DNA of 64,000 nt from Clostridium mediterraneense (GTDB taxonomy: Bacteria; Bacillota; Clostridia; Clostridiales; Clostridiaceae). The position numbers and the translations under genes were made by a program. The DNA is taken from positions 2,470,918-2,534,917 of the forward strand of contig NZ_LT594785.1 in assembly GCF_900091705.1 (NCBI RefSeq). Direction: 5' to 3'. Below are positions 43,516 to 52,721 of this stretch, piece by piece. The notes beneath the pieces are model-generated. The model was not told the origin of the DNA. It searched no databases and saw only the letters and a program-made list of their open reading frames with translations. Every line of letters starts with the position of its first letter. The first letter of the stretch is position 1.

Positions 43516-45384
43516 TTAAACAGCTTCCCCATCTTCTGCGAATTGGCTATTATAAAGATCTGCATAGAATCCGTTTGCTTCTAGAAGCTCTTTATGATTA
43601 CCCTTTTCTATTACATTTCCTTGTTTCATAACAAGAATTAAATCAGCATCTTTTATAGTAGAAAGTCTATGTGCTATAACAAAGCTTGTTCTACCTTCCA
43701 TTAACTTATTCATTGCTTTTTGTATAAATACTTCTGTTCTTGTATCAACACTACTTGTAGCCTCATCTAAGATAAGTATTGATGGATTTGAAAGTATTGC
43801 TCTAGCAATTGTTAAAAGTTGCTTTTGACCTTGTGAAATATTTGAGGCCTCTTCATTAAGAATTGTATCGTAACCTTCTGGTAATGTTCTTATAAAGTGA
43901 TCAGCATTTGCTGCTTTAGCTGCTTCAACTACTTCTTCAAATGTAGCATTTTCAACACCATAAGCTATATTATCTCTAATACTTCCATTAAATAGCCATG
44001 TATCTTGAAGAACCATTCCAAAAGTATTTCTTAATTCTTTTCTTGTCATTTCTCTTATATCTACATCATCTATCTTAATAGCTCCAGAATTTACATCATA
44101 GAATCTCATAAGAAGATTTATAAGAGTTGTTTTACCAGCACCTGTTGGACCAACAATTGCAACAGTTTCACCAGGTTTTGCTTCTATATTCATATCTGTA
44201 ATAAGAATATTATCATCTGAATATCCAAACTTAACATTTTCAAAAGTAACATGACCTTTAACCTTATCAAGACTTATTGGATTTTCTGATTCCTTAACTT
44301 CTTCATTTTCATCTAAAAGTTCAAAAACTCTTTCAGCTGATGCAGCTGTTGATTGAAGTATATTTACAATGTTAGCAACCTGACTTATTGGTTGAGTAAA
44401 TTGTCTTATATATCTTGTAAATGCTTGTATATCACCAATAGTTATTGTTCCACCAGTAACAAATAATCCACCTGCAACTGCTATTGCAACATAGGCAACA
44501 TTATTTATAAATTGCATTAAAGGCATTATAATACCTGAAACAAATTGTGCTTTCCATCCAGCATTATAAAGTCTTTTATTTATTTCTTCGAATTCTTCTA
44601 TTGAATTTTTTTCTCTATTAAAAGCTTTTATAATTTTATGACCTGAATAAACTTCTTCAACATGACCATTCATCTTACCAAGCTCTTTTTGTTGACTTCC
44701 AAAGAACTTTTGAGATTTTTTAATTATTGGTCTTGTACAAAATACACCAACTGGTAAAACTACTAAGCAAATAAGAGTTAACCAAACATTTATAGTAAGC
44801 ATCATTATAGTAACTCCTATAATAGTAACTACTGATGTTATAAGCTCATTTAAACTTTGTTGAAGTGTTGAACTTACATTATCAAGGTCATTTGTAACTC
44901 TACTTAAAATATCACCCTTTGAGTTAGAATCAAAATATTTTAAAGGTAATTTATTTAACTTATAATCTACTTCTTTTCTTATTTTATAAATAGTATTTTG
45001 TGCAACTCCTGCCATTAAGAATTGTTGTAGATAAGTGAAGAATGCACTAAATACATATAAAAGAACAAGGAAGATTACTATCTTTGTTAAATAGTTAAAA
45101 TCTATTGAAGCTCCTGGAACTCCTCTAAATTTTGCTATCATTCCATCAGCTATTTTAGTAATTCCAAGACCTAATACTTTAGGAGTAAGAACTGAGAATA
45201 ATGCTCCAAGTACTGCCATACAAACAATAACTATAAGTCTGTATTTATAAGGAGCCATATATTTGAAAAGTCTTTTTATTGTTCCTTTAAAGTCTTTAGA
45301 CTTTGTAGTAGCAACAAAATGTCCTTTTCCACCCATTGGGCCTCTACCCATACCAGCTTTATTAGAATTATTATTTGAGCTCAT
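43516..45384 (-). CDS. Heterodimeric ABC exporter half-transporter B (YheH/LmrD-like)
   Basis: ATG 45384 with GAGGAGG gives 622 residues. A Gly/Asn-rich N-terminus of about 40 residues comes before six transmembrane helices (about 50-330). The nucleotide-binding domain has Walker A GPTGAGKTTLIN, the degenerate-free signature ISQGQKQLLTIARA, Walker B LILDEATSSVD and His switch IAHRLSTI. This is the subunit with the standard catalytic Glu. With its partner it would form a multidrug or lipid exporter. It overlaps the partner gene by 14 bases. A MarR gene starts the operon. Confidence 0.93.
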   Translation of the reverse strand: MSSNNNSNKAGMGRGPMGGKGHFVATTKSKDFKGTIKRLFKYMAPYKYRLIVIVCMAVLGALFSVLTPKVLGLGITKIADGMIAKFRGVPGASIDFNYLTKIVIFLVLLYVFSAFFTYLQQFLMAGVAQNTIYKIRKEVDYKLNKLPLKYFDSNSKGDILSRVTNDLDNVSSTLQQSLNELITSVVTIIGVTIMMLTINVWLTLICLVVLPVGVFCTRPIIKKSQKFFGSQQKELGKMNGHVEEVYSGHKIIKAFNREKNSIEEFEEINKRLYNAGWKAQFVSGIIMPLMQFINNVAYVAIAVAGGLFVTGGTITIGDIQAFTRYIRQFTQPISQVANIVNILQSTAASAERVFELLDENEEVKESENPISLDKVKGHVTFENVKFGYSDDNILITDMNIEAKPGETVAIVGPTGAGKTTLINLLMRFYDVNSGAIKIDDVDIREMTRKELRNTFGMVLQDTWLFNGSIRDNIAYGVENATFEEVVEAAKAANADHFIRTLPEGYDTILNEEASNISQGQKQLLTIARAILSNPSILILDEATSSVDTRTEVFIQKAMNKLMEGRTSFVIAHRLSTIKDADLILVMKQGNVIEKGNHKELLEANGFYADLYNSQFAEDGEAV

Positions 45385-47110
45385 TTTCAATTTCCTCCTC
45401 TGACAGTTGAGATAAGGCAATTTCTTTATATAGATCACAATTTCTTATTAAGTCATAATGTGTACCAATTCCAACTGCTCTACCTTCATCAAGAACAATA
45501 ATTCTATCTGAATCCTTAACAGCACTAATTCTTTGGCTAACAACTATAACTGCACTTTCTTTAGTTTCATCTTTTAGAGCTGCTCTAAGCTTTGCATCTG
45601 TTTTAAAGTCTAAAGCTGAGAAACTATCATCAAATACATATACTTCTGGTTTTCTAACTAAAGCTCTAGCAATAGATAATCTTTGTTTTTGACCACCAGA
45701 TACATTATTACCACCTTGTGATATTGGATGTTTATACTTATCTTCCATATTTTCTATAAATTCAGTAGCTTGAGCTATGCTAGCAGCATGTCTTACTTCT
45801 TCATCTGTAGCATCCTCTTTACCATATCTAATATTTTCTTCTATAGTTCCACTAAATAAAACAGCTTTTTGTGGGACAAATCCTATTTTTTCTCTAAGAG
45901 ATTCTTGAGTCATATCTTTTATATTAACCCCATTTAATAAGATTTCTCCTTCTGTTGTATCGTAAAATCTAGGAATAAGACTTACAAGTGTAGATTTACC
46001 ACTACCTGTTCCTCCTATTATAGAAGTAACTTCTCCTGGTCTTGTTACAAAAGAAATATCCTTTATAACTGGTTCTTCTGCTCCAGCATAGGCAAATGAA
46101 ACATGTTTAAATTCAATCATTCCTTTACCTTCTGATTTTTCTTTAGTATTTTCTTTATCATTAATTGAAGGTTCTATTGCTAAAACCTCATTAATTCTTG
46201 CTGCTGAAGCTGCAGCTCTTGGAATAAGGATGAACATCATTGCCATCATTAAAAGTGAGAACATTATTTGCATAGCATATTGCATAACAGCCATAAGATC
46301 TCCAACTTGCATACTTCCATTATTTATTTCTACTGCTCCAAGCCAAACAAGAGCCACTGTTGTTAAATTCATAATAAGCATCATAAGAGGTGAAAGAAGT
46401 GCTGTAATTTTATTAACTCTTATTGCTGTAGAAGTTAAATCTCCATTTGCACCTTCAAACTTTACGCTTTCAAATTCACTTTTATTAAAAGCTCTTATAA
46501 CTCTAATCCCATTTAATCTTTCTCTCATTACAAGGTTTATTCTATCAAGTTTACCTTGCATTGATTTAAATAATGGTATTCCCATTTTTCCAATAATACT
46601 AATTGCAATAATAATTAATGGAACTGAAACTAAAAGCACCATAGATAATTTTGAATTTTTATTAATAGCCATGATAACTCCACCAATCATCATAAGTGGT
46701 GCTGTAATCATAAGCTTCATCACACTAACTGTAACATTTTGAACTTGAGTAACATCATTTGTTGTTCTTGTTATAAGAGATGATGTACCAACCTTATCTA
46801 TATCAGCTTGTGAAAAGCTTTCAACTCTATTAAATATTTTTGATCTTAAATCTCTAGCAAAAGCTAGACTTACCTTAGATATTAAATACGTTGCTGCTAT
46901 CATTGCAGCCGTACCTAGTAGTGTAACACCTATCATGTATACGCCAACCTTTAATATATAAGCATTATCTCCATTTATAACACCTTTATCTACTATGTCA
47001 GACATAAGATCTGGTAAATATAAATTAGCTATTGCTTGTATAAATAATAAGATTACTATACCAATAAGAGTTACTGTGTATGGCTTTAAGTGTTTATATA
47101 ACTTTAGCAT
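45371..47110 (-). CDS. Heterodimeric ABC exporter half-transporter A (YheI/LmrC-like)
   Basis: The 579 residues comprise six helices (about 10-300) and an ATPase domain with Walker A GGTGSGKSTLVS, signature VSGGQKQRLSIARA and Walker B VYVFDDSFSALD. The residue after Walker B is Asp, not Glu, which marks the degenerate catalytic site typical of one half of heterodimeric exporters. The switch position is VVSQRISAV, with Gln in place of His, also degenerate. The partner supplies the active site. Substrates of such pairs are often drugs or peptides. Confidence 0.93.
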   Translation of the reverse strand: MLKLYKHLKPYTVTLIGIVILLFIQAIANLYLPDLMSDIVDKGVINGDNAYILKVGVYMIGVTLLGTAAMIAATYLISKVSLAFARDLRSKIFNRVESFSQADIDKVGTSSLITRTTNDVTQVQNVTVSVMKLMITAPLMMIGGVIMAINKNSKLSMVLLVSVPLIIIAISIIGKMGIPLFKSMQGKLDRINLVMRERLNGIRVIRAFNKSEFESVKFEGANGDLTSTAIRVNKITALLSPLMMLIMNLTTVALVWLGAVEINNGSMQVGDLMAVMQYAMQIMFSLLMMAMMFILIPRAAASAARINEVLAIEPSINDKENTKEKSEGKGMIEFKHVSFAYAGAEEPVIKDISFVTRPGEVTSIIGGTGSGKSTLVSLIPRFYDTTEGEILLNGVNIKDMTQESLREKIGFVPQKAVLFSGTIEENIRYGKEDATDEEVRHAASIAQATEFIENMEDKYKHPISQGGNNVSGGQKQRLSIARALVRKPEVYVFDDSFSALDFKTDAKLRAALKDETKESAVIVVSQRISAVKDSDRIIVLDEGRAVGIGTHYDLIRNCDLYKEIALSQLSEEEIENELK

Positions 47111-47149
47111 TTAATAACCTCCTATATTATAGATACATATAGTTTTAAC

Positions 47150-47593
47150 TTATTTTTTTAAATTACAACTATGTAAATTTTCATTTATCTTTTTTAAGAT
47201 ATTTTTAAAATTTTCTTTTTCTTCATTTGTGAGTATATCAAAGAGTTCTTTATTGACACTCAACATTGCAAGTTTTGCATTTTCACAAGTTTTTCTTCCT
47301 TTATCAGTTAAATATAATCTTGATACCCTCTTATCTTCTGAGTCTTCCCTCTTTTCGATAAATCCGCCTTTTTCAAGCCTTTTAGCCATTACATTAACAG
47401 TAGCAGGCTGTATATTTAACTTCTCTGCTATATCTTTTTGTCTTTGTCCATCTTCATGTTTAAGAGCAAACAATAAAGGAGGTTGACCTGCATATAGACC
47501 TTCTTTTTCTAATATTTTTTGGCTACATCTAAAATGACACTTCATAGTTTTATGAAATTCACGATAAAGTTCATCATCAATTTTTTCATCCAA
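47150..47593 (-). CDS. MarR-family repressor of the ABC exporter operon, TTG start
   Basis: The 147-residue winged-helix protein has dimerisation helices at both ends. Its wHTH (about 50-105) has QRQKDIAEKLNIQPATVNVMAKRLEKGGFIEKREDSEDKRVSRLYLTDKG, a textbook MarR wing (D-x-R). The only suitable start is TTG 47593, after GGGAGGG. A 20-base perfect palindrome at 47614-47633 lies about 20 bases before it and should be its operator, so the gene and the two ABC genes 39 bases downstream are auto-regulated. The inducing ligand is unknown. Confidence 0.94.
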   Translation of the reverse strand: MDEKIDDELYREFHKTMKCHFRCSQKILEKEGLYAGQPPLLFALKHEDGQRQKDIAEKLNIQPATVNVMAKRLEKGGFIEKREDSEDKRVSRLYLTDKGRKTCENAKLAMLSVNKELFDILTNEEKENFKNILKKINENLHSCNLKK

Positions 47594-47613
47594 AATAATT
47601 AATCCCTCCCGCT

Positions 47614-47633
47614 TTAATTAGTCGACTAATTAA
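47614..47633. promoter_or_regulatory. MarR operator, perfect 20-base palindrome
   Basis: TTAATTAGTCGACTAATTAA has two perfect 10-base halves. It lies just upstream of the MarR ribosome site, where a bound dimer would block the transcription start. Confidence 0.75.
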
Positions 47634-47791
47634 GTTTAATTCTTTCTATTAACTCTGTCAATCAATTCTTAAACATGTTAATTATTTCTTAATAATTAAT
47701 CTTCCAAAATTTCTTATAATATAAAATTTTAACAAGTATTTAAAACCCTGTTTTTACTTGGCTTATATAATGAAACTAAGGGGTGATAAAC

Positions 47792-49102
47792 TTGAATAAA
47801 AAAATTAAAATAATATTTGCTGTTGTTTTAGCTACAACTTCACTTAGCATTTTATATCAAAATACTAAAGCTAATTCCTCACTTACTGATGGTAACTTTA
47901 AAAGTAAAGTTTACTTAAGTAAAATCGTATCTAATGAAAATCCTGAGAACAATGAAGTCTTTGTTTTAAATAACAAAGAAATAAAATCACTTGGAAAAGA
48001 TATTTATCCAAATATGATTGAATATTATGATAGTCTCAAAGGATATCTTGCAATCTCACCTGATTCTAATGAACTTAATCTAATTTACAATAATGGTAAT
48101 ACAAGATTTATAGCAGACAATATTATTGATTTTAAAGTTATCCAAAATACAATATATTATTTAAATTCAAAATCGGAACTATATAAATATAATCTTAAGA
48201 ATAAAGAAACAGATTTTATTGATCAAAAAGTTTTAAATATAAATTCTCAAGATGACATCTTCTATTATTTAACAGAAGATAATAAATTAAAATTTATGAT
48301 TTATGGTAGAGAGTTTCTATCTGTAGATACTAAATTATCAGCTTCCTTTGAAGATAATATAAAAATTAATAGACAAGAAAATAAGATTATATATCCTAAA
48401 GAAGATGGTATATATCTTTACTATATAAATAGAAAGAAAAATAATGAAGTTAAATTATCAGATAATCCTAGATTATATACTGCTGAGTTCTTAAAAGATG
48501 CTAGTATAGTTTTCTCAACCTACTCTGATAATAATCCAGAAAATATTGATATATATAGAAAAGTTGGAGATACTGAGCCAAAGCTTTTAAAGACTATACC
48601 TTTTGATTTTAAAACTCTATATTCAATAAGTGATGATTCTAAAGGAATAGTTTTTGAAGATAAAAATCTATATTATTTAAACTTTAAAGATGAAAAAATA
48701 ACAGAAATGCATACTGAAGGTGAAATAGTTGACTATCACCTTTATAAAGATAAAATTGCTTTTGTTTCAAATGGAGAGCTTTTAAGATTAAGTTTAAACG
48801 ATCCTTCTGATAAAGAAGTAATTGCAAAAGATATAACACCATTTAATACTGAAGTTATTAATAATGAATTAGTTTATCTAAATACTAATAAAGAGTTACA
48901 TTACAAAAATGAACTAATCGCAAAAGATGTTTTAGAGTTCATAACACATAAAGATTATATAATTTATAAGACTACTTCTAATAATATATATATGACATCA
49001 TCAAACCTAAAAACTTCTAAATTACTTGAAATTAATGGACAATCACTTAATTCTGTAAATGTTGATGATAAAGCTATCTCCATTTCGCAAAATGATAAAT
49101 AA
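47792..49102 (+). CDS. Secreted WD40/beta-propeller-like protein (DUF5050-like), TTG start
   Basis: TTG 47792 after AAGGGG is chosen over an in-frame GTG 9 bases earlier that lies in the ribosome site; it gives 436 residues. A signal peptide (IKIIFAVVLATTSLSILY) covers about 4-28. The rest is a series of about seven repeats of 45-60 residues with strand pairs such as TIYYLNSKSELYKYNLKNKE, DGIYLYYINRKKNNEVKLSD and NLYYLNFKDEKITEM. This Y-Y-L-N...L-Y rhythm is that of extracellular six- or seven-bladed propellers. No catalytic motif is seen. It probably binds a ligand or wall component. Monocistronic. Confidence 0.75.
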   Translation: MNKKIKIIFAVVLATTSLSILYQNTKANSSLTDGNFKSKVYLSKIVSNENPENNEVFVLNNKEIKSLGKDIYPNMIEYYDSLKGYLAISPDSNELNLIYNNGNTRFIADNIIDFKVIQNTIYYLNSKSELYKYNLKNKETDFIDQKVLNINSQDDIFYYLTEDNKLKFMIYGREFLSVDTKLSASFEDNIKINRQENKIIYPKEDGIYLYYINRKKNNEVKLSDNPRLYTAEFLKDASIVFSTYSDNNPENIDIYRKVGDTEPKLLKTIPFDFKTLYSISDDSKGIVFEDKNLYYLNFKDEKITEMHTEGEIVDYHLYKDKIAFVSNGELLRLSLNDPSDKEVIAKDITPFNTEVINNELVYLNTNKELHYKNELIAKDVLEFITHKDYIIYKTTSNNIYMTSSNLKTSKLLEINGQSLNSVNVDDKAISISQNDK

Positions 49103-49135
49103 TCCATTATTTTATTAATAAATTAATAATTTATA

Positions 49136-49164
49136 AAAAGTAGGAAATTTTATCCTACTTTTTT
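49136..49164 (+). terminator. Terminator of the propeller-like gene
   Basis: AAAAGTAGGA (49136-49145) pairs with TCCTACTTTT (49153-49162), with a 7-base loop and a T-run. Confidence 0.85.
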
Positions 49165-49229
49165 CTTTTAATCCATTAAAAAAATGTAATTGTAAACTTT
49201 TTTTAAACTTTATGTACAATTAAATAAAA

Positions 49230-49286
49230 GAGTCCTGTGAAAACGGTTATCCAGTCATAAAGCGGTTTAAGGGCAACATAATATTC
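49230..49286 (+). other. Unexplained conserved-looking leader element before a 36-residue gene
   Basis: The stretch GTGAAAACGGTTATCCAG ... AAAGCGGTTTAAGGGCAAC is much richer in G than its surroundings and contains the word CGGTT twice (49244, 49263). It sits about 150-200 bases before the small gene at 49432, between a possible early -10 (TACAAT, 49216) and a clear TATAAT at 49342. It may be the aptamer of a leader RNA or a protein-binding region. I could not match it to a riboswitch class. Confidence 0.35.
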
Positions 49287-49431
49287 AAAAATAAAATTAA
49301 TATTTAATTTAAAAGTTACTTTTTTGTAATCTTTATGGTTTATAATCTAATTAATAAATAAAACAAAAACTTTTAATATATATAGAAAAATCAAATTAAT
49401 AAATTCATAAAAATTAGGGGAGGTATTTATT

Positions 49432-49542
49432 ATGTTAGCATTAGTAACAGGAGCATTAGTAGTAGGAGTAGTTGCATTAGTATCATTCGCAATTCCAAGT
49501 GGTGAAAAAGTAGATTTCTATGAACAATCATTCGAAAACTAA
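49432..49542 (+). CDS. Small membrane protein, 36 residues
   Basis: ATG 49432 follows GGGGAGG by 8 bases, one of the best ribosome sites in the window. The product starts with a hydrophobic helix (MLALVTGALVVGVVALVSFA) and ends with a short acidic tail (IPSGEKVDFYEQSFEN). It has its own terminator (49599-49630) and a leader of up to 200 bases, so it is probably well expressed. It looks like a stand-alone membrane peptide (regulator, toxin-like peptide or subunit). No family recognised. Confidence 0.65.
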   Translation: MLALVTGALVVGVVALVSFAIPSGEKVDFYEQSFEN

Positions 49543-49598
49543 TTTTATTTTTTAATTAATTTTTTATAATAAGCAATCATATTTTATTTTTTATTTTT

Positions 49599-49630
49599 AA
49601 AAGGCTGTATCAATAGATACAACCTTTTTT
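49599..49630 (+). terminator. Terminator of the 36-residue membrane peptide gene
   Basis: AAAAGG-C-TGTATC pairs with GATACA-A-CCTTTT with one internal mismatch and an AATA loop, followed by T's. Confidence 0.8.
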
Positions 49631-49657
49631 CATATAATAAAAATTACTCACATCGAA

Positions 49658-49685
49658 AAAAACTGCCTCATATGAGACAGTTTTT
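49658..49685 (-). terminator. Terminator of the amino-acid permease gene
   Basis: AAAACTG-C-CTCAT and ATGAG-A-CAGTTTT form a stem with one mismatch, and the A-run on the left gives U's on the minus strand. It lies 16 bases past the stop at 49702. Confidence 0.75.
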
Positions 49686-49701
49686 CTTTTCAAAATTTAT
49701 G

Positions 49702-51054
49702 TTAACTTGCTTTTTCATCTTCTTTTCTATTACTATATTTCATAATAAAGTAAAGAGGTACTGCTATTACAAGTCCTCCAAGTCCCCATATTATATCTTT
49801 AAGGCTTGATTGTGTAAGTAACCAGATGCTTACTACTGCTGCTACTATTGGTATAACTGGTCCGAAAGGAATTCTAAATGTTCCTTTTAATTCTGGATTT
49901 CTTCTGAAAACAAGAATTGATAGACAAGTTGGTAAGTATTGAGTAAATCTTGATATTGAACTGATTACTGCAAGTTCTGTAAATGATCCTGATAATGCAA
50001 TTGGTATTATAATTATTGTGCTAACAATTATTGCTACATAAGGAACTCCTTTTTCAGTTCTCTTTGACATTACCTTTGGTAGTAATCTATCATCTGATAA
50101 AGCTGTTGCTATTCTTGGTGTAAAGAATGATTGAGCTACATTTATTCCTGTAATTGAAACAAGTATTCCAAGACTTATAAATGCTGCTCCATATGAACCA
50201 AGGAATTTACCTGATGCTGTACTTACTGGTGTTAAGTCATTTGCAAGACCTGGTCCAAGCATTCCTATTGATACTACTTGAATAAGTGTATATACAAATG
50301 CAACTATTATCATAACTGTTACTATTGCTTTTGGTATATTCTTTTGTGGATTTTCCATATCTTCTGCACCAAGTGCTAAACTTTCAAATCCTGTAAATGA
50401 GAAGAAGATTAAAAGTGCTGCTTTACCAAATGAACCTGGTGTATAAACTCCATGTGGGAAAACAGGTGTAAAGTTATGTGCTTTTATAAAGAAAACACCT
50501 ATTAATATAAATATTGCTATAGGAATTATTTTTCCTACTGTCGCTATATTTAAAATTATCTTTGTAAAATTAACTCCAAGTAAATTAATTATTGCTAATA
50601 TTATAATAATTGAAACTACTATTATATCTTTTGTCATACCAGTCGCTGCGGCTGGATAAAATACTGATAATGCTGTTGTAAACCCAACTGCCATAGTAGC
50701 AGCTGCAATTAAACAGATAGCATATGTCATTATTCCAACTTCAAATGCTGCAAATTCTCCAAATGCCTTTTTGGTATAGACATATGCTCCTCCATTTTTA
50801 CTAAAAATACTTCCTGCTTCTGCAAATGATAAGGCAACTGTAATTACAAGAATTGCATCAAATATGATAACTCCTATACTTGCAGGTCCCATAAGCTTCA
50901 TTGCTTTGTTAGGTAATAGAAATATTCCTGAACCTACTATAGCATTAAAGCCAAGAAGTACTATACTCCAAAAACCTATTTTAGCTTTTTTACTTTTTTC
51001 CATTGTTGTTCTATAACCTCCTGTGGTTTTCTTTTGTTTAAAATAATCTCCCAT
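49702..51054 (-). CDS. APC-superfamily amino-acid permease
   Basis: The protein has 12 helices with the APC hallmark in helix 1 (GFWSIVLLGFNAIVGSGIFLLP). Helix 6 (LLIFFSFTGFESLALGAEDMENPQKNIPKAI) carries the substrate-binding F-x-G-F-E and the following conserved loop. ATG 51054 gives 450 residues but has a poor ribosome site. An internal ATG at 51003 (MEKSKKAKIGF) lies 13 bases after a perfect AGGAGG, and its N-terminus fits the family better. The start is therefore open. The gamma-glutamyl hydrolase-like gene 70 bases upstream may be co-transcribed, pointing to an amino acid or gamma-glutamyl substrate. Confidence 0.9.
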   Translation of the reverse strand: MGDYFKQKKTTGGYRTTMEKSKKAKIGFWSIVLLGFNAIVGSGIFLLPNKAMKLMGPASIGVIIFDAILVITVALSFAEAGSIFSKNGGAYVYTKKAFGEFAAFEVGIMTYAICLIAAATMAVGFTTALSVFYPAAATGMTKDIIVVSIIIILAIINLLGVNFTKIILNIATVGKIIPIAIFILIGVFFIKAHNFTPVFPHGVYTPGSFGKAALLIFFSFTGFESLALGAEDMENPQKNIPKAIVTVMIIVAFVYTLIQVVSIGMLGPGLANDLTPVSTASGKFLGSYGAAFISLGILVSITGINVAQSFFTPRIATALSDDRLLPKVMSKRTEKGVPYVAIIVSTIIIIPIALSGSFTELAVISSISRFTQYLPTCLSILVFRRNPELKGTFRIPFGPVIPIVAAVVSIWLLTQSSLKDIIWGLGGLVIAVPLYFIMKYSNRKEDEKAS

Positions 51055-51124
51055 TCCACAAAATAGCTATACTAACTTAAAACATTCCCTTAACTTTATA
51101 TATTCTCTATATTAAATTTTTCAA

Positions 51125-51856
51125 TTATACTCTTTTTATAAAATAATCAAAGAATCTCGCCATTTCTTTTCTTGTTTTACTTAAAGCCTCTGGATGCCAT
51201 TGAACTCCCATCATAAATGGACCTTCCTTACTTTCTATTGCTTCAATTATTCCATCTTTGGCTCTAGCACTTACTTTAAAGCCTGGTGCTACATCCTTGA
51301 CTGCAAGGTGATGGAATGAATTTACTAAAACTTCTTTACCAAAAATTTCGTAAAGCATTGTATTTTCTTCAATATCTAATTTATGGGTCGGATATTTACA
51401 TAAAGCTTGTTGAATATGCTTTACTACTACTCCAGTAGTATTTTCTGCAAGAGAAATATCTTGATAAAGTGTTCCTCCATTTGCAACATTAAGAACTTGA
51501 TGACCTCTACAAATCCCCAGTATAGGTAATTTGCTCTCCATTGCTTTTTCTACAAGATAAAATTCATATTCATCTCGTTCTGGTGAGATATCACTTAATT
51601 TTTCATGAGGTTCCTCATTATATCTAAGTGGATCAATATCATATCCTCCTGTAATAACAAGAGCATCAATCATTTCTATATATTGATCTAAAACCTCCTG
51701 ATTAGTTGTGACTGGAATAATTATTGGTACTGCCCCTGCATCAATAATTGATTCATGATAATCTGTATATAATCTTATCTTTTTACAGTCATCAAAATAT
51801 GGAATATTATCGCTAGTTACTAAATTAGCTGTTATTCCTATTATTTTTTTCATCAT
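51125..51856 (-). CDS. Class I glutamine amidotransferase, PuuD-like gamma-glutamyl hydrolase
   Basis: The 243-residue peptidase C26 enzyme has the catalytic triad: Cys in LGICRGHQVLNVANGG (about 116-131), His and Glu in GVQWHPEAL (about 222-230). The oxyanion-loop motif ITGGYDIDPLRY is typical of the gamma-glutamyl-GABA hydrolase group. It frees glutamate from gamma-glutamyl amides such as gamma-Glu-GABA. The early motif VPIIIPVT fits this family. The following permease gene could import the substrate or export the product. GGAGG lies 9 bases before the ATG. Confidence 0.9.
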   Translation of the reverse strand: MMKKIIGITANLVTSDNIPYFDDCKKIRLYTDYHESIIDAGAVPIIIPVTTNQEVLDQYIEMIDALVITGGYDIDPLRYNEEPHEKLSDISPERDEYEFYLVEKAMESKLPILGICRGHQVLNVANGGTLYQDISLAENTTGVVVKHIQQALCKYPTHKLDIEENTMLYEIFGKEVLVNSFHHLAVKDVAPGFKVSARAKDGIIEAIESKEGPFMMGVQWHPEALSKTRKEMARFFDYFIKRV

Positions 51857-52406
51857 TTGTATAGCCCTCCTTTTTGAAATAGAGGCAAATAAAATTAAGT
51901 TAATCTTATTTTTCTCTACACCAAATTAATTATTACTTAATTAAAAAGAATTTTTTAAAATTTTTAAAAAATCCTCTTAATATATATTATTAATTCGGCT
52001 TTTCAAAGTATACACATATTATATTTTCAAATTGTTAATATAATGTGTACTTTATATTTTTTTATGTCAATTGAGAAAATTTAATGACTTTGCTAAAATT
52101 CCTTTAATTTTATTAATATAATTAAATATTAGTAATTCAAATATTATGAGAAGGTAAAATCAATAAGCTTAAATTATGTATATTTTCTAATAACTAGTTA
52201 TTAAATTTGAAATATTATTATTATAATCCAATTTTATCAAGTGGTTATAGATAGTTACTTAGACTAATTTTCTTCTTTAAAAAAATATCTTTAAATTATA
52301 AAAAAATAATCTCCCCAAAATGTATTTTTAACTATATTGAATAATATTATATTTATGAAGGAAAGCTAGTTTAAAAATATTAATTATTTAAGGAGGCTAA
52401 GTTTAT
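51857..52406. other. Very AT-rich intergenic region, nothing recognised
   Basis: About 550 bases separate the leftward amidotransferase gene from the rightward rubredoxin gene. I found no gene-like frame, stable hairpin or strong palindrome. Confidence 0.5.
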
Positions 52407-52565
52407 ATGGATAAGTATGTATGCTTAATATGTGGTTATATTTATGATCCTGAAATAGGTGATGATACACAAGAAATAGCTCCAGGAACATCTTTTGAAG
52501 ACTTACCTGATACATGGGTTTGTCCTCTATGTGGCGTTGGTAAGGATGATTTCGAAAAAGAATAA
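52407..52565 (+). CDS. Rubredoxin
   Basis: ATG 52407, 10 bases after AAGGAGG, gives 52 residues. Two C-x-x-C-G knuckles, [12 protein letters not shown] (Cys6, Cys9) and [13 protein letters not shown] (Cys39, Cys42), bind one iron. The conserved YDP, PGT.F.DLP and W residues are all in place, and length is typical (52-54). It carries single electrons at low potential, in clostridia usually to rubrerythrin or flavodiiron proteins in oxygen and peroxide defence. No partner gene is adjacent; it is a stand-alone unit with a strong terminator. Confidence 0.96.
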   Translation: MDKYVCLICGYIYDPEIGDDTQEIAPGTSFEDLPDTWVCPLCGVGKDDFEKE

Positions 52566-52613
52566 AAAAAGAGTATCTCAAAATGAAATTTTATTTTGAG
52601 ATACTCTTTTTTT
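52565..52613 (+). terminator. Terminator of the rubredoxin gene
   Basis: A perfect stem of about 20 bases (52565-52584 with 52593-52612) has an 8-base loop and T's. It starts at the stop codon. Confidence 0.9.
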
Positions 52614-52721
52614 ATTTAACTATAAAATAATATAAATTTAACAATAAAAAAATAATTTTTAACTTATAAGTTTAAATTAATGTATATAATAGTAAATATA
52701 AAAAATTAGGAGAATATTTGA

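Noticed and set aside
46230-46742. 170-codon plus-strand frame antisense to the ABC half-transporter
   Set aside because: The opposite strand encodes conserved ABC sequence; the antisense frame has no family features or ribosome site.
49230-49286. VirR-box pair considered, from the words CCAGT and GGTT
   Set aside because: The spacing and sequence do not fit the tandem CCAGTT-N-CAC form of VirR boxes.
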